52,348 nucleotides of DNA from an uncultured Aquimarina sp. Its GTDB lineage: Bacteria; Bacteroidota; Bacteroidia; Flavobacteriales; Flavobacteriaceae. Below, one piece after another: positions 17,570 through 26,198 of the stretch. Position numbers and translations under genes: made by a program. The DNA lies in assembly GCA_947495425.1 (NCBI GenBank), contig CANLYR010000031.1, forward strand, positions 1-52,348, in the 5' to 3' direction. The notes beneath the pieces are model-generated. The model was not told the origin of the DNA and searched no databases. It worked only from the letters and a program-made list of their open reading frames with translations. Numbering within the stretch: position 1 is the stretch's first letter; each line of letters begins with the position of its first letter.

Positions 17570-17725
17570 ATGCGGTATAAAGTAATTGATGCAAAAAGCC
17601 AATATTTCGGTAAAGTATTAGATTTCCAATCCTGCTCTACATTGAGTGATTTAGGAGGTGTGCTCTTAAAGATTGGGAGAGACAGAGTTTCGCTCTTTAA
17701 ATTTAATGAAGTAGAATTGGTGTAA
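17570..17725 (+). CDS. Small protein, 51 aa, function unknown
   Basis: A 52-codon frame, ATG to TAA, with a plausible promoter 52 bases upstream. The product (MRYKVIDAKSQYFGKVLDF then a Ser/Leu/Gly stretch and VSLFKFNEVELV) looks like one compact beta-rich domain, as in small SH3-like folds, with alternating hydrophobic positions and no membrane segment. It converges with ribE, whose stop is 20 bases beyond. I do not recognise it, but codon texture and composition look genuine. Confidence 0.6.
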   Translation: MRYKVIDAKSQYFGKVLDFQSCSTLSDLGGVLLKIGRDRVSLFKFNEVELV

Positions 17726-17744
17726 GTGCAATGCTACTTCTTTT

Positions 17745-18332
17745 TTACTTCAACTCAGTAATTCGTTGTACATATTTACCAATTACATCAAACTCTAGGT
17801 TAACAATAGTTCCAATCTCGAACGCATTAAAATTAGTATGTTCGTAGGTAAAAGGAATGATAGCTACGCTAAATTCATTCTTTTTAGAATTAACTACCGT
17901 TAAACTTACACCATTTACCGTTACCGATCCTTTTTCGATAGTAATATTGCTTAGCTCAGGATCATAACTAAAGGTAAAATACCAACTTCCATCGGCTTCA
18001 GAAATCGCTGTGCAGATCGCTGTTTGATCTACATGGCCCTGTACAATATGCCCGTCTAATCGATCCCCAAGCTTCATACCTCGCTCTAGATTTACAATAC
18101 TACCCACCATCAGATCGTTAAGATTCGTCTTCTCTAATGTTTCCTTAATTGCAGTGACCCTATACGTATCATCTTGTATAGAAACCACAGTAAGACATAC
18201 TCCATTATGTGCTACGCTTTGATCAACTTTTAAGGCTGAAGTAAAATTTGCACGTACCGTAATATCCAGATTCTCTTTGTCTGTTCTTAAAGAAGTAATA
18301 GTTCCTAATTCTTCGATGATTCCTGTGAACAT
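17745..18332 (-). CDS. ribE: Riboflavin synthase, alpha subunit
   Basis: Dismutates two 6,7-dimethyl-8-ribityllumazines to riboflavin and the pyrimidinedione, the last step of riboflavin synthesis in the cytoplasm. The 195-residue protein has the classic MFTGIIEELG start and two lumazine-binding beta-barrel repeats: residues 1-90 (VAHNGVCLTVV) and 91-190 (GHIVQGHVDQTAICT, VNGVSLTVVNS). The C-terminal helix drives trimerisation. The gene stands alone, divergent from pdxA with 100 bases between the starts, so the two cofactor genes may share a control region. No FMN riboswitch is apparent upstream. Confidence 0.95.
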   Translation of the reverse strand: MFTGIIEELGTITSLRTDKENLDITVRANFTSALKVDQSVAHNGVCLTVVSIQDDTYRVTAIKETLEKTNLNDLMVGSIVNLERGMKLGDRLDGHIVQGHVDQTAICTAISEADGSWYFTFSYDPELSNITIEKGSVTVNGVSLTVVNSKKNEFSVAIIPFTYEHTNFNAFEIGTIVNLEFDVIGKYVQRITELK

Positions 18333-18432
18333 AAATGCGAATTATTTAGTTAAATTTGTCAACTCAACGTTTGAGGTATTTTAATTTCTTCGGAAATTAG
18401 ATTTCAAAAATACTGATAAAGGAATTTATATA

Positions 18433-19488
18433 ATGAAGAAAGAAGAAAAAATAAGAGTAGGAATTTCTATTGGAGACCTTAATGGTATAGGAAGCGAAGT
18501 AATTCTTAAAACTTTTGAAGATTCGCGGATGTTGGATTTTTGCACTCCGGTCATTTTTGCATCAGTAAAAATTCTTTCTTTTCTCAAAAAACAATATACC
18601 ATTAATAGTAACCTGCATGGGGTTGATAAAACCTCTCAGATTTTAGACGGCAAAATTAATGTCCTCAATATTTGGAAAGAGCCTGTAGATATTAATTTTG
18701 GCGAAGAAAACGAGAAAATCGGCAGCTATGCTGTTAAATCTCTTGAAGCTGCAACTCGAGCACTTAAAAATAATGAAGTGGATATCCTGGTCACCGCACC
18801 TATAAATAAGTCTAGTATTCAGTCTGATGCATTCAAATTTCCGGGGCACACCGATTATTTAGACCAGGAATTAGAAGGAAACAGCCTTATGTTTATGATT
18901 ACAGAGGATCTAAAAGTAGGATTGCTGACCGATCACGTTGCCCTAAAAGATATTGCCGACACTATTACACCAGAATTGATAGAAGAAAAAATAAATACCA
19001 TATATACTTCGCTCAAACAAGATTTTGGAATTTCGAAACCAAAAATTGCGGTCTTAGGCATTAATCCACACAGTGGAGACAATGGTGTAATTGGCAAAGA
19101 AGATGAAGAAGTACTAAAACCAACGATTAAAAAAATTAACGACTCCGGAAAACTAGTCTACGGCCCCTATGCAGCAGATAGTTTCTTTGGGTCAAATACC
19201 TATAAAGCTTTTGATGCTATTGTAGCTTCATATCACGACCAAGGGTTGATTCCTTTTAAAACGCTGTCTTTTGGAAAAGGTGTAAATTACACCGCTGGGC
19301 TTGACCAAATTCGAACTTCTCCTGATCACGGAACAGCTTTTGAAATTGCAGGAAAAAACCAAGCAGATCACAGTTCTTTTAAAGAAGCCGTTTTTGCAGC
19401 ATTAAAGATTTATAAAAATAGAAGGCAATATGCAGAAATCACCAAAAATCCATTGAAGAAACAACCACGCAAACCACAGAAAAAGTAG
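18433..19488 (+). CDS. pdxA: 4-hydroxythreonine-4-phosphate dehydrogenase
   Basis: Oxidises 4-phosphohydroxy-L-threonine with NAD in the pyridoxal-phosphate pathway. The 351-residue sequence shows GISIGDLNGIG near the start, the PGHTDYLD segment (His139) and three metal-ligand histidines with the spacing known for PdxA: His168 (LTDHVALKD), His213 (GINPHSGDNG) and His268 (ASYHDQGLIPF). The basic C-terminal tail (KKQPRKPQKK) is longer than in E. coli. It is divergent from ribE and is followed by a 400-base stretch with no clear gene, so it is probably monocistronic. Confidence 0.95.
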   Translation: MKKEEKIRVGISIGDLNGIGSEVILKTFEDSRMLDFCTPVIFASVKILSFLKKQYTINSNLHGVDKTSQILDGKINVLNIWKEPVDINFGEENEKIGSYAVKSLEAATRALKNNEVDILVTAPINKSSIQSDAFKFPGHTDYLDQELEGNSLMFMITEDLKVGLLTDHVALKDIADTITPELIEEKINTIYTSLKQDFGISKPKIAVLGINPHSGDNGVIGKEDEEVLKPTIKKINDSGKLVYGPYAADSFFGSNTYKAFDAIVASYHDQGLIPFKTLSFGKGVNYTAGLDQIRTSPDHGTAFEIAGKNQADHSSFKEAVFAALKIYKNRRQYAEITKNPLKKQPRKPQKK

Positions 19489-19834
19489 GGGAGTTTTTTA
19501 GTGTGCGAGTCATTGAATTTTTAAATGTATTTGGATTTTCTTGATTAGTTTTTCTATGGATTCATCCTCTATATTTTCTTCAAAAGCTCTTCTTTAATGT
19601 CTTCTCTTTAAATGTCTGCTATTTTTCGTACTAATACACTATTCTGATGATCATAATAATCAATGATCACATTATTAAAAGTTTTAAAACAATCCTTTTT
19701 ATTTCAACTACTCACCGCTTACAATACACGCACTAAAACACCCACTTTCCCAAAAACTCACGTGCTTAAAAACTAATTCTCTAACAATCTGATATAATTT
19801 TGTTTACAAAAAGGGTTTGATATTTATTTTTTAT
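19489..19834. other. Intergenic with a possible minus-strand gene remnant
   Basis: On the minus strand, between about 19700 and 19515, two short stretches in different frames read like protein (FNNVIIDYYDHQNSVLVRKI, then EENIEDESIEKLIKKIQIHL ending at TGA 19513). Stops and a frame change separate them. This looks like a decayed gene of unknown family; chance is not excluded. The plus strand shows nothing. Confidence 0.3.
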
Positions 19835-19842
19835 TATCTTTG
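19835..19842 (+). promoter_or_regulatory. -7 element of the yceD-rpmF-fabH operon
   Basis: TATCTTTG followed by CACCC is a textbook TAnnTTTG -7 element. A TTTG lies 15 bases upstream (19816-19819), closer than the usual 19. The leader to ATG 19888 would be about 40 bases. Confidence 0.6.
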
Positions 19843-19887
19843 CACCCGCCTTTACCAAATTGGTAGGCACTTGAAACTGATGATGAA

Positions 19888-20427
19888 ATGAAACAACTTA
19901 AAGAGTATACTATTCCTTTTGTTGGGCTGAAGCAAGGATTACACCAGTTTGAGTATCAAATTGATAATACGTTCTTTGAGCATTTTGAGTATGACGAATT
20001 TAATGCAGCAGCAGTAACAGTTACATTGGAGTTTGACAAGAAAATAACCATGTTAGAACTTCACTTTAAAGCAACTGGGACTGTAAATGTAAATTGTGAT
20101 CTCACCAATGAACCTTTTGACTTACCTATCGAGAATGATTTCTTTCTGGTAGTAAAGTTTGGAGATGAATATAATGATGAAAACGAAGAACTTCTTATAC
20201 TTCCGCATGGAGAATACGAAGTTAATATTCAGCAATATATATATGAGCTGCTTGTTTTAGCCATTCCCCATAAAAGAATTCATCCCGGAGTAGAAGACGG
20301 AACATTAGAATCAGACATACTAGAAAAGTTAGACGAACTAAGTCCAAAAGAAAAGACAATAAAAAATACCAAAGAGGAAACAGATCCTCGTTGGGACAAA
20401 TTAAAAAATTTATTAAACGATAAATAA
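19888..20427 (+). CDS. YceD/DUF177 family protein
   Basis: A 179-residue acidic protein of the DUF177 (YceD) family, which is encoded next to rpmF in most bacteria and has been linked to 23S rRNA and L32 biology. Recognisable features are the opening YTIPFVGLKQGLHQFEYQID, the central NVNCDLTNEPFDLPIEN and the YIYELLVLAIPHKRIHPG segment; many family members have two CxxC-type cysteine sites, whereas only Cys at NVNCDL is kept here. It is 10 bases upstream of rpmF, the conserved pairing that supports the call. Confidence 0.88.
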   Translation: MKQLKEYTIPFVGLKQGLHQFEYQIDNTFFEHFEYDEFNAAAVTVTLEFDKKITMLELHFKATGTVNVNCDLTNEPFDLPIENDFFLVVKFGDEYNDENEELLILPHGEYEVNIQQYIYELLVLAIPHKRIHPGVEDGTLESDILEKLDELSPKEKTIKNTKEETDPRWDKLKNLLNDK

Positions 20428-20437
20428 TAGCTAAGCA

Positions 20438-20632
20438 ATGGCACATCCTAAGAGAAAAATATCGAAAACCAGAAGAGACAAAAGAAGAACTCATTATAAA
20501 GCTACTGTACCACAAATTGCTACAGATCCTACTACAGGAGAAGCACATTTATATCACAGAGCACACTGGCACGAAGGTAAATTATATTACCGCGGTCAGG
20601 TTATTATCGATAATACAGAAGAAGCGGCATAA
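20438..20632 (+). CDS. rpmF: 50S ribosomal protein L32
   Basis: A 64-residue basic protein starting [20 protein letters not shown], the N-terminal signature of bacterial L32, followed by the Bacteroidetes-type C-terminal half ([20 protein letters not shown]) without zinc-binding cysteines. It belongs to the large ribosomal subunit near the peptidyl-transferase region. It is translated from the yceD transcript; a strong terminator follows, with fabH beyond. Confidence 0.97.
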   Translation: MAHPKRKISKTRRDKRRTHYKATVPQIATDPTTGEAHLYHRAHWHEGKLYYRGQVIIDNTEEAA

Positions 20633-20656
20633 GCCCACTGTTAAAATTTCAGCATA

Positions 20657-20684
20657 AAACTCTCACAAAAGTGAGAGTTTTTTT
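20657..20684 (+). terminator. Intrinsic terminator after rpmF
   Basis: AAACTCTCAC (20657-20666) with GTGAGAGTTT (20671-20680), 4-base loop, then TTTT G TTTTT. It ends the yceD-rpmF unit or attenuates reading into fabH. Confidence 0.9.
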
Positions 20685-20805
20685 GTTTTTAGTTGAATAT
20701 GTGTCAAAATCCAATTATTTTGCGCCATATTTGTATATAATTTAGTAATTTCGACAACTTTTTGGGCATTTTTTATGCAATAGTTAGTGAAACTAAAACT
20801 GAGAT

Positions 20806-21801
20806 ATGAGTAAAATCACAGCCGCTATCACCGCTGTAGGTGCATACGTGCCAGACTATGTGTTATCTAATGATATATTAGCCACAATGGTCGAAACGAA
20901 CGACGAATGGATAACCAGTCGTACGGGGATCAAAGAACGTAGAATACTAAAAGATAAAGATAAAGGAACTTCTTTCTTAGGTATCAAAGCAGCAGAAGAC
21001 CTAATTGCTAAAAAAAATCTTGATCCCAAAGAGATCGATATGGTGATTTTTGCAACTGCAACCCCAGACCTTCTAGTAGCTGCTACGGCAGCATATGCCG
21101 CCTCAAAAATTGGAGCCGTTAATGCTTTTTCTTATGACTTACAGGCTGCTTGTTCTAGTTTTTTGTACGGAATGTCTACCGCCGCCAGTTATATAGAATC
21201 AGGGAGATATAAAAAAGTATTAGTCATAGGAGCAGACAAAATGTCTTCCATTATTGATTATACCGATCGTACTACTTGTATCATTTTTGGAGATGGTGGT
21301 GGCGCAGCTCTTTTTGAACCCAATCATGAAGGATTAGGACTTCAAGATGAATACCTGCGCACCGATGGTATCGGAAGAGAGTTCTTAAAAATTGATGCCG
21401 GAGGATCTATCCTCCCTCCATCAGAAGAAACTGTTGCCAAAAGACAACACTTTGTTCAACAAGACGGCAAAACCGTATTTAAATATGCAGTTTCAAATAT
21501 GGCAGATGCCAGTTCTAAGATTATGGAACGCAATAATTTGACTGGGGACGATGTAGATTGGCTTATTGCTCATCAAGCCAATAAGCGTATTATCGACGCA
21601 ACTGCCAAAAGAATGGAACTTGACCAGAGCAAGGTGCTAATGAATATCCAAAGGTATGGTAATACAACATCGGCTACTTTACCTTTATTATTACACGATT
21701 ACGAAAAACAACTAAAAAAAGGAGACAATATAGTATTCGCTTCATTTGGCGGAGGCTTTACATGGGGCTCAATTTATCTCAAATGGGCTTATAATTCCTA
21801 A
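20806..21801 (+). CDS. fabH: 3-oxoacyl-ACP synthase III (KAS III)
   Basis: Condenses acetyl-CoA or branched acyl-CoA with malonyl-ACP to start fatty-acid synthesis. All three active-site residues are readable in the 331-residue sequence: Cys116 (QAACSSFLYG), His256 (IAHQANKRI) and Asn286 (YGNTTSAT). EWITSRTGIKERR near the start is the CoA-binding arm. Gene order rpmF-fabH-accB-accC is the standard flavobacterial arrangement and links primer synthesis with malonyl-CoA supply. The accB ATG lies 28 bases after the stop. Confidence 0.96.
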   Translation: MSKITAAITAVGAYVPDYVLSNDILATMVETNDEWITSRTGIKERRILKDKDKGTSFLGIKAAEDLIAKKNLDPKEIDMVIFATATPDLLVAATAAYAASKIGAVNAFSYDLQAACSSFLYGMSTAASYIESGRYKKVLVIGADKMSSIIDYTDRTTCIIFGDGGGAALFEPNHEGLGLQDEYLRTDGIGREFLKIDAGGSILPPSEETVAKRQHFVQQDGKTVFKYAVSNMADASSKIMERNNLTGDDVDWLIAHQANKRIIDATAKRMELDQSKVLMNIQRYGNTTSATLPLLLHDYEKQLKKGDNIVFASFGGGFTWGSIYLKWAYNS

Positions 21802-21829
21802 AACAACTAAACACACAATACCCAATATT

Positions 21830-22309
21830 ATGGATTTAAAAGAAATTCAGAATTTAATTAAATTTGTAGCCAAATCAGGGGCTAGCGAAGTAAAGTTAGA
21901 AATGGATGACATTAAAATCACCATTAAAACTGCATCCGAAGATGGCAAAGAAACTACGTTTGTACAGCAGATTCCTGTTGGAAATCCTGTTCCTACTCAA
22001 CCGGTAGCTCCCGCAGCACCTGCTACTCCCTCAGCTGTAGAAACAAGCGCTTCAGAAGATGATTCAAAATATATAACTATCAAATCTCCTATAATAGGGA
22101 CATTGTACAGGAAACCTTCACCAGATAAACCCACTTTTGTAGAGGTAGGTGATTCTATAAAAGAAGGAGATGTACTTTGTATTATCGAAGCCATGAAACT
22201 TTTCAATGAAATCGAAAGTGAAGTTTCTGGTAAGATTGTAAAAATATTAGTAGATGAGGCCTCTCCAGTAGAGTTTGATCAACCACTTTTCTTAGTAGAT
22301 CCATCATAG
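21830..22309 (+). CDS. accB: Biotin carboxyl carrier protein of acetyl-CoA carboxylase
   Basis: A 159-residue protein: an N-terminal helix (MDLKEIQNLIKFVAKSG), a Pro/Ala-rich flexible linker (about 55-75, PVPTQPVAPAAPATPS) and a C-terminal biotinyl domain with EAMKLFNEIE, biotinylated at Lys123. I chose ATG 21830, since the longer frame overlaps fabH and has no family match before this Met. It carries the carboxyl group between AccC and the carboxyltransferase. An intrinsic terminator lies between it and accC. Confidence 0.96.
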   Translation: MDLKEIQNLIKFVAKSGASEVKLEMDDIKITIKTASEDGKETTFVQQIPVGNPVPTQPVAPAAPATPSAVETSASEDDSKYITIKSPIIGTLYRKPSPDKPTFVEVGDSIKEGDVLCIIEAMKLFNEIESEVSGKIVKILVDEASPVEFDQPLFLVDPS

Positions 22310-22332
22310 TTAAACCCAAAATTTCAAATCTC

Positions 22333-22370
22333 AAATTCCAAAATTCTAAACATTGGAATTTGTTTTTTTT
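22333..22370 (+). terminator. Intrinsic terminator between accB and accC
   Basis: AAATTCCAA (22333-22341) with TTGGAATTT (22353-22361), 11-base loop, then G and eight T. The 5' text resembles the CAAATTCCAAA filler common in flavobacterial intergenic DNA. It may set the accB:accC ratio, as BCCP is needed in excess of the carboxylase in other bacteria. Confidence 0.75.
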
Positions 22371-22394
22371 GAATATTGTAATTTCTAAGAAGTT

Positions 22395-23744
22395 ATGTTT
22401 AAAAAAATTCTAATTGCAAATAGAGGTGAGATTGCCATGCGAGTAATCAGAACCTGCAAAGAAATGGGTATTAAAACCGTAGCGGTCTATTCTACTGCAG
22501 ATGCAGAAAGTCTACATGTCCGTTTTGCAGATGAAGCGGTTTGTATTGGACCCGCACCTAGTAGTGAATCCTATCTAAAAATGTCTAACATTATTGCTGC
22601 TGCAGAGATTACTAATGCCGATGCAATACACCCTGGTTATGGATTTTTATCTGAAAACGCCAAGTTTTCTAAAATCTGCGAAGAACATGAGATAAAATTT
22701 ATAGGTGCCAGTCCAGAAATGATTGATAGAATGGGTGATAAAGCTTCTGCAAAATCCACGATGATCGAAGCTGGCGTTCCTTGTGTACCGGGAAGCGAAG
22801 GTATCATTCCTGACTTCAAAACCTGTGTTAAAGTTGCCAAAGAAACCGGCTACCCCGTTATGCTAAAAGCTAGTGCTGGTGGTGGTGGTAAAGGTATGCG
22901 TGCCGTTTGGAAAGAAGAAGACCTGCAAAATGCATGGGAATCTGCCAGACAAGAAAGTAAAGCTGCCTTTGGTAATGATGATATGTACATGGAGAAACTT
23001 ATTGAAGAACCACGTCATATCGAAATACAAGTCGTAGGAGATAGTAACGGTAGAGCTTGTCACTTATCAGAAAGAGATTGTTCTGTACAACGTAGACATC
23101 AAAAATTAACCGAAGAAACTCCATCTCCATTCATGACCGATGAATTGAGAGAAAAAATGGGAGAAGCTGCAGTAAAGGCTTCAGAATATATTAAATACGA
23201 AGGTGCCGGTACCGTAGAGTTTTTGGTGGATAAACACCGTAATTTCTATTTCATGGAAATGAATACCCGTATCCAGGTAGAACACCCCATTACAGAACAA
23301 GTAGTAGACTACGATTTAATAAGAGAACAAATTCTGGTTGCAGCAGGTGTACCTATCTCTGGGAAAAACTACGTACCACAACTACATTCTATAGAATGTA
23401 GAATTAATGCCGAAGACCCTTATAAAGATTTTAGACCTTCGCCTGGTAAAATTACAAATTTGCATATCCCAGGGGGCCATGGTGTGCGTGTTGATACCCA
23501 CGTATATAGTGGATATACAATTCCTCCAAATTATGACTCAATGATTGCCAAACTGATTACTACCGCACAGACACGTGAGGAAGCAATCAATAAAATGAAA
23601 AGAGCGCTAGATGAATTTGTTGTCGAAGGAATAAAAACTACGGTACCGTTTCATAGACAATTAATGGATCATCCTGATTATGTTTCTGGAAACTATACCA
23701 CAAAGTTTATGGAAGACTTTGAAATGGATGACCCAGAAGATTAA
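22395..23744 (+). CDS. accC: Acetyl-CoA carboxylase, biotin carboxylase subunit
   Basis: ATP-dependent carboxylation of the biotin on AccB. The 449 residues show the three expected domains: N-terminal Rossmann-like ([19 protein letters not shown]), ATP-grasp with the Gly-rich loop [12 protein letters not shown] and [14 protein letters not shown], and the C-terminal biotin carboxylase domain ending in a family-typical tail. The RHIEIQV and [12 protein letters not shown] motifs are intact. It is the last gene of the fabH-accB-accC unit and is followed by a terminator. Confidence 0.96.
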   Translation: MFKKILIANRGEIAMRVIRTCKEMGIKTVAVYSTADAESLHVRFADEAVCIGPAPSSESYLKMSNIIAAAEITNADAIHPGYGFLSENAKFSKICEEHEIKFIGASPEMIDRMGDKASAKSTMIEAGVPCVPGSEGIIPDFKTCVKVAKETGYPVMLKASAGGGGKGMRAVWKEEDLQNAWESARQESKAAFGNDDMYMEKLIEEPRHIEIQVVGDSNGRACHLSERDCSVQRRHQKLTEETPSPFMTDELREKMGEAAVKASEYIKYEGAGTVEFLVDKHRNFYFMEMNTRIQVEHPITEQVVDYDLIREQILVAAGVPISGKNYVPQLHSIECRINAEDPYKDFRPSPGKITNLHIPGGHGVRVDTHVYSGYTIPPNYDSMIAKLITTAQTREEAINKMKRALDEFVVEGIKTTVPFHRQLMDHPDYVSGNYTTKFMEDFEMDDPED

Positions 23745-23758
23745 ATCACAAAATAGCT

Positions 23759-23783
23759 AAGCCTCAGTAATGAGGCTTTTTTT
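23759..23783 (+). terminator. Intrinsic terminator after accC
   Basis: AAGCCTCA (23759-23766) with TGAGGCTT (23771-23778), 4-base loop, then a T-run to 23783. Confidence 0.9.
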
Positions 23784-23806
23784 ATAGGTTTGTCTCAAAA
23801 GATGAT

Positions 23807-24940
23807 ATGAAATACGTACATTCAAAGATGAATTTTAGCTATTGGGAATATAAAAGCTGGTTGTCAAATGTTGATTTTACTGTTGTAGGTAGTGGCATTG
23901 TTGGATTAACCTGTGCGCTACGATTAAAAGATAAATTCCCTGCTTCAAAAATATTAATTCTTGAGCGTGGAATGTTACCCAACGGAGCGAGTACCAAAAA
24001 TGCTGGTTTTGCTTGCTTTGGAAGTCTATCAGAAATAATTGATGATCTGAATTCGCATACCGAGGAAGAAGTACTAAAACTAGTTCGAAAAAGATATCAA
24101 GGGCTTCAATTATTGAGAACCACGCTGGGAGATCAAACCATTAAATACCTTCAATACGGAGGATATGAACTTTTTACTTGCAATGACGAAAATCTATATC
24201 ATCAATGTCTTTCAAAAAGAGAAAAAATCAATCAGTTATTACTCCCTGTTTTCGGAAGTGATGTATTCAATACAAGCAAAAATACCTTTGGTTTTAAAAA
24301 TATACAGCCTCAATACATCATAAATCAGTTTGAAGGTCAAATTGATACCGGTCTGATGATGGAAGCTTTACTAAATAAAGTGCACACTTGCGGTATTAAG
24401 ATTTTGAATACCTGTACCGTAGCGGCCATTGACGATCTTAACACTTCTGTAGAAATAAAAACGGATCAATTTACGTTTTATACAAACAAAGTATTGATTG
24501 CTACCAATGGTTTTGCCTCGCAACTAGGCATTAATCAAGTAAAACCGGCACGAGCACAGGTCTTGATTACCAAACCAATAGATGGTTTGCATATCAAAGG
24601 AACCTTTCATCTAGACAAAGGCTACTATTATTTTAGAAATATTGACAATAGAATTCTTTTTGGTGGAGGGCGAAATCTGGATTTCAAAACCGAAGAAACT
24701 ACAATGTTAGGACAAACAAAAATTGTACAACAAAAATTAAAAGAGACGCTGAGTGAAGTGATTTTACCAGATACTAATTTAGAAATAGAACAGTACTGGA
24801 GTGGAATTATGGGTGTAGGAAATCAAAAAAAACCTATAGTCAAACCACTATCTGATAATGTGTATTGTGGGGTACGCCTTGGTGGGATGGGGGTAGCGAT
24901 CGGAAGTATTGTTGGCACGGAATTAGCAGAGCTATTATAG
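23807..24940 (+). CDS. FAD-dependent oxidoreductase, DAO family
   Basis: A 377-residue cytoplasmic flavoenzyme. The dinucleotide-binding motif VGSGIVGL is at residues 27-34 with the adenine-ribose Glu in LILERG, then the AxxxNAGFACFG segment that follows the flavin in D-amino-acid oxidase/dehydrogenase-like enzymes. The C-terminal NVYCGVRLGGMGVAIGS closes the FAD site. Relatives oxidise glycine, sarcosine, D-amino acids or 2-hydroxy acids; the substrate cannot be read from the sequence. It is followed 18 bases later by mtgA and is probably co-transcribed. The start could also be the Met at residue 8. Confidence 0.85.
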   Translation: MKYVHSKMNFSYWEYKSWLSNVDFTVVGSGIVGLTCALRLKDKFPASKILILERGMLPNGASTKNAGFACFGSLSEIIDDLNSHTEEEVLKLVRKRYQGLQLLRTTLGDQTIKYLQYGGYELFTCNDENLYHQCLSKREKINQLLLPVFGSDVFNTSKNTFGFKNIQPQYIINQFEGQIDTGLMMEALLNKVHTCGIKILNTCTVAAIDDLNTSVEIKTDQFTFYTNKVLIATNGFASQLGINQVKPARAQVLITKPIDGLHIKGTFHLDKGYYYFRNIDNRILFGGGRNLDFKTEETTMLGQTKIVQQKLKETLSEVILPDTNLEIEQYWSGIMGVGNQKKPIVKPLSDNVYCGVRLGGMGVAIGSIVGTELAELL

Positions 24941-24958
24941 ATTAACCTATATAGAGGT

Positions 24959-25660
24959 ATGAAAAAGATTCTTCTCATTTTGGTAAAAAGCTGTATTGCT
25001 TTTTTGATACTGGCCCCTATCTGGGTGATCAGTTATAAATGGATCGATGTTCCTGCTACACCTCTTATGGGCATTCGAAAACTACAATCCAAGCAAAAAC
25101 ATACCATACAACATCAATGGAAACCCTTATCCGAAATTTCTAAAACATTACAATTAGCCGTTATTTGTAGCGAGGATCAACGATTCACAGAACATGAAGG
25201 GTTTGATAAAGAAGCCATCGAAAAAGCGCTGGCCGAGCATAAATCAGGAAAAAGATTACGAGGCGCCAGTACAATTTCTCAACAAACTGCCAAAAATGTA
25301 TTCTTGTGGCCGCATCGTAGCTGGGTTCGTAAGGGACTTGAGGTATATTTTACCTTTTTAATAGAATCATTTTGGAGTAAAGAACGTATCCTGGAGGTAT
25401 ATCTCAATAGTATAGAAATGGGTAACGGCATTTATGGTGCCGAAGCCGCAGCACAATTTTGGTTTAATATATCTGCTTCAAACCTTAATCAGGATGAAGC
25501 GGCAGCTATTGCTGCTATCCTTCCCAATCCAAGAAGGTTTTTAGCTAATCCTGCTTCAGAATATACTCAAAAAAGAAAAGAATGGATCTTTATACAAATG
25601 CATAATTATGGTACTTTAGTATTTGATAAGGAACAGAGAAATGAGTATAGAGGATATTAA
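24959..25660 (+). CDS. mtgA: Monofunctional peptidoglycan transglycosylase
   Basis: Polymerises lipid II into glycan strands at the inner-membrane surface. The 233-residue protein has one N-terminal membrane anchor (about 5-25) and a GT51 domain with SEDQRFTEHEGFD, whose first Glu (Glu72) is the catalytic base, RGASTISQQTAKN, and the second Glu segment LNSIEMGNGIYGAEAAAQ. There is no transpeptidase domain, which separates it from class A PBPs. The GreA-like gene starts 20 bases before its stop. Confidence 0.95.
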   Translation: MKKILLILVKSCIAFLILAPIWVISYKWIDVPATPLMGIRKLQSKQKHTIQHQWKPLSEISKTLQLAVICSEDQRFTEHEGFDKEAIEKALAEHKSGKRLRGASTISQQTAKNVFLWPHRSWVRKGLEVYFTFLIESFWSKERILEVYLNSIEMGNGIYGAEAAAQFWFNISASNLNQDEAAAIAAILPNPRRFLANPASEYTQKRKEWIFIQMHNYGTLVFDKEQRNEYRGY

Positions 25661-26099
25661 AGTAGCACTACTAGACCACTGCAGGGATCATATGAATGAA
25701 AGACTACATCGCATTCAAAATACAATCACCGACATTCAGGAATCTCTTGCTTCAGAAACCAAAAGTACTGCAGGTGACAAGCACGAAACAGGTCGCGCAA
25801 TGCTTCAGTTAGAGCGAGAAAAAGCAGGGCAACAATTGGCAGAAGTACAAAAACTGCAAGAAATCTTGAATAAAATTGATATTTCTTATTCTTCAGAACA
25901 TATCCGTCTGGGTAGTTTGGTGTATACTTCACAAGGCAACTATTTTCTTAGTATCTCGACAGGTAAAATTTCTATAAAAAATGAATCTTATTTTGCCATT
26001 GCTACTAACGCTCCTATCGGGAAACTACTCTTGGGTAAAACCTCAGAAGATGATTTTAGCTTTAATGGAAATAAAATTAAAATAAGTAAAATTATATAG
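25641..26099 (+). CDS. GreA/GreB-like small protein
   Basis: A 152-residue protein with an N-terminal coiled coil (about 10-80; IQNTITDIQESLASETKS and REKAGQQLAEVQKLQEIL) followed by a small C-terminal beta domain (GSLVYTSQGNYFLSIS, APIGKLLLGKTSEDDFSFNG). The last part resembles the FKBP-like domain of Gre transcript-cleavage factors, where PIGKALLGK is typical. Orthologues in flavobacteria are often mislabelled 3-oxoacyl-ACP synthase, for which there is no support in the sequence. The gene overlaps mtgA by 20 bases, so it is in the same operon. I start at ATG 25641. Confidence 0.7.
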   Translation: MSIEDIKVALLDHCRDHMNERLHRIQNTITDIQESLASETKSTAGDKHETGRAMLQLEREKAGQQLAEVQKLQEILNKIDISYSSEHIRLGSLVYTSQGNYFLSISTGKISIKNESYFAIATNAPIGKLLLGKTSEDDFSFNGNKIKISKII

Positions 26100-26198
26100 T
26101 TTACCACACTCATATATCGTATTTAGATTAAAATTTCAAACCTTTTAGCATACGAAGATGATTTTAAGTAAATTGCCGGTTCATAAATCATCAGTACC

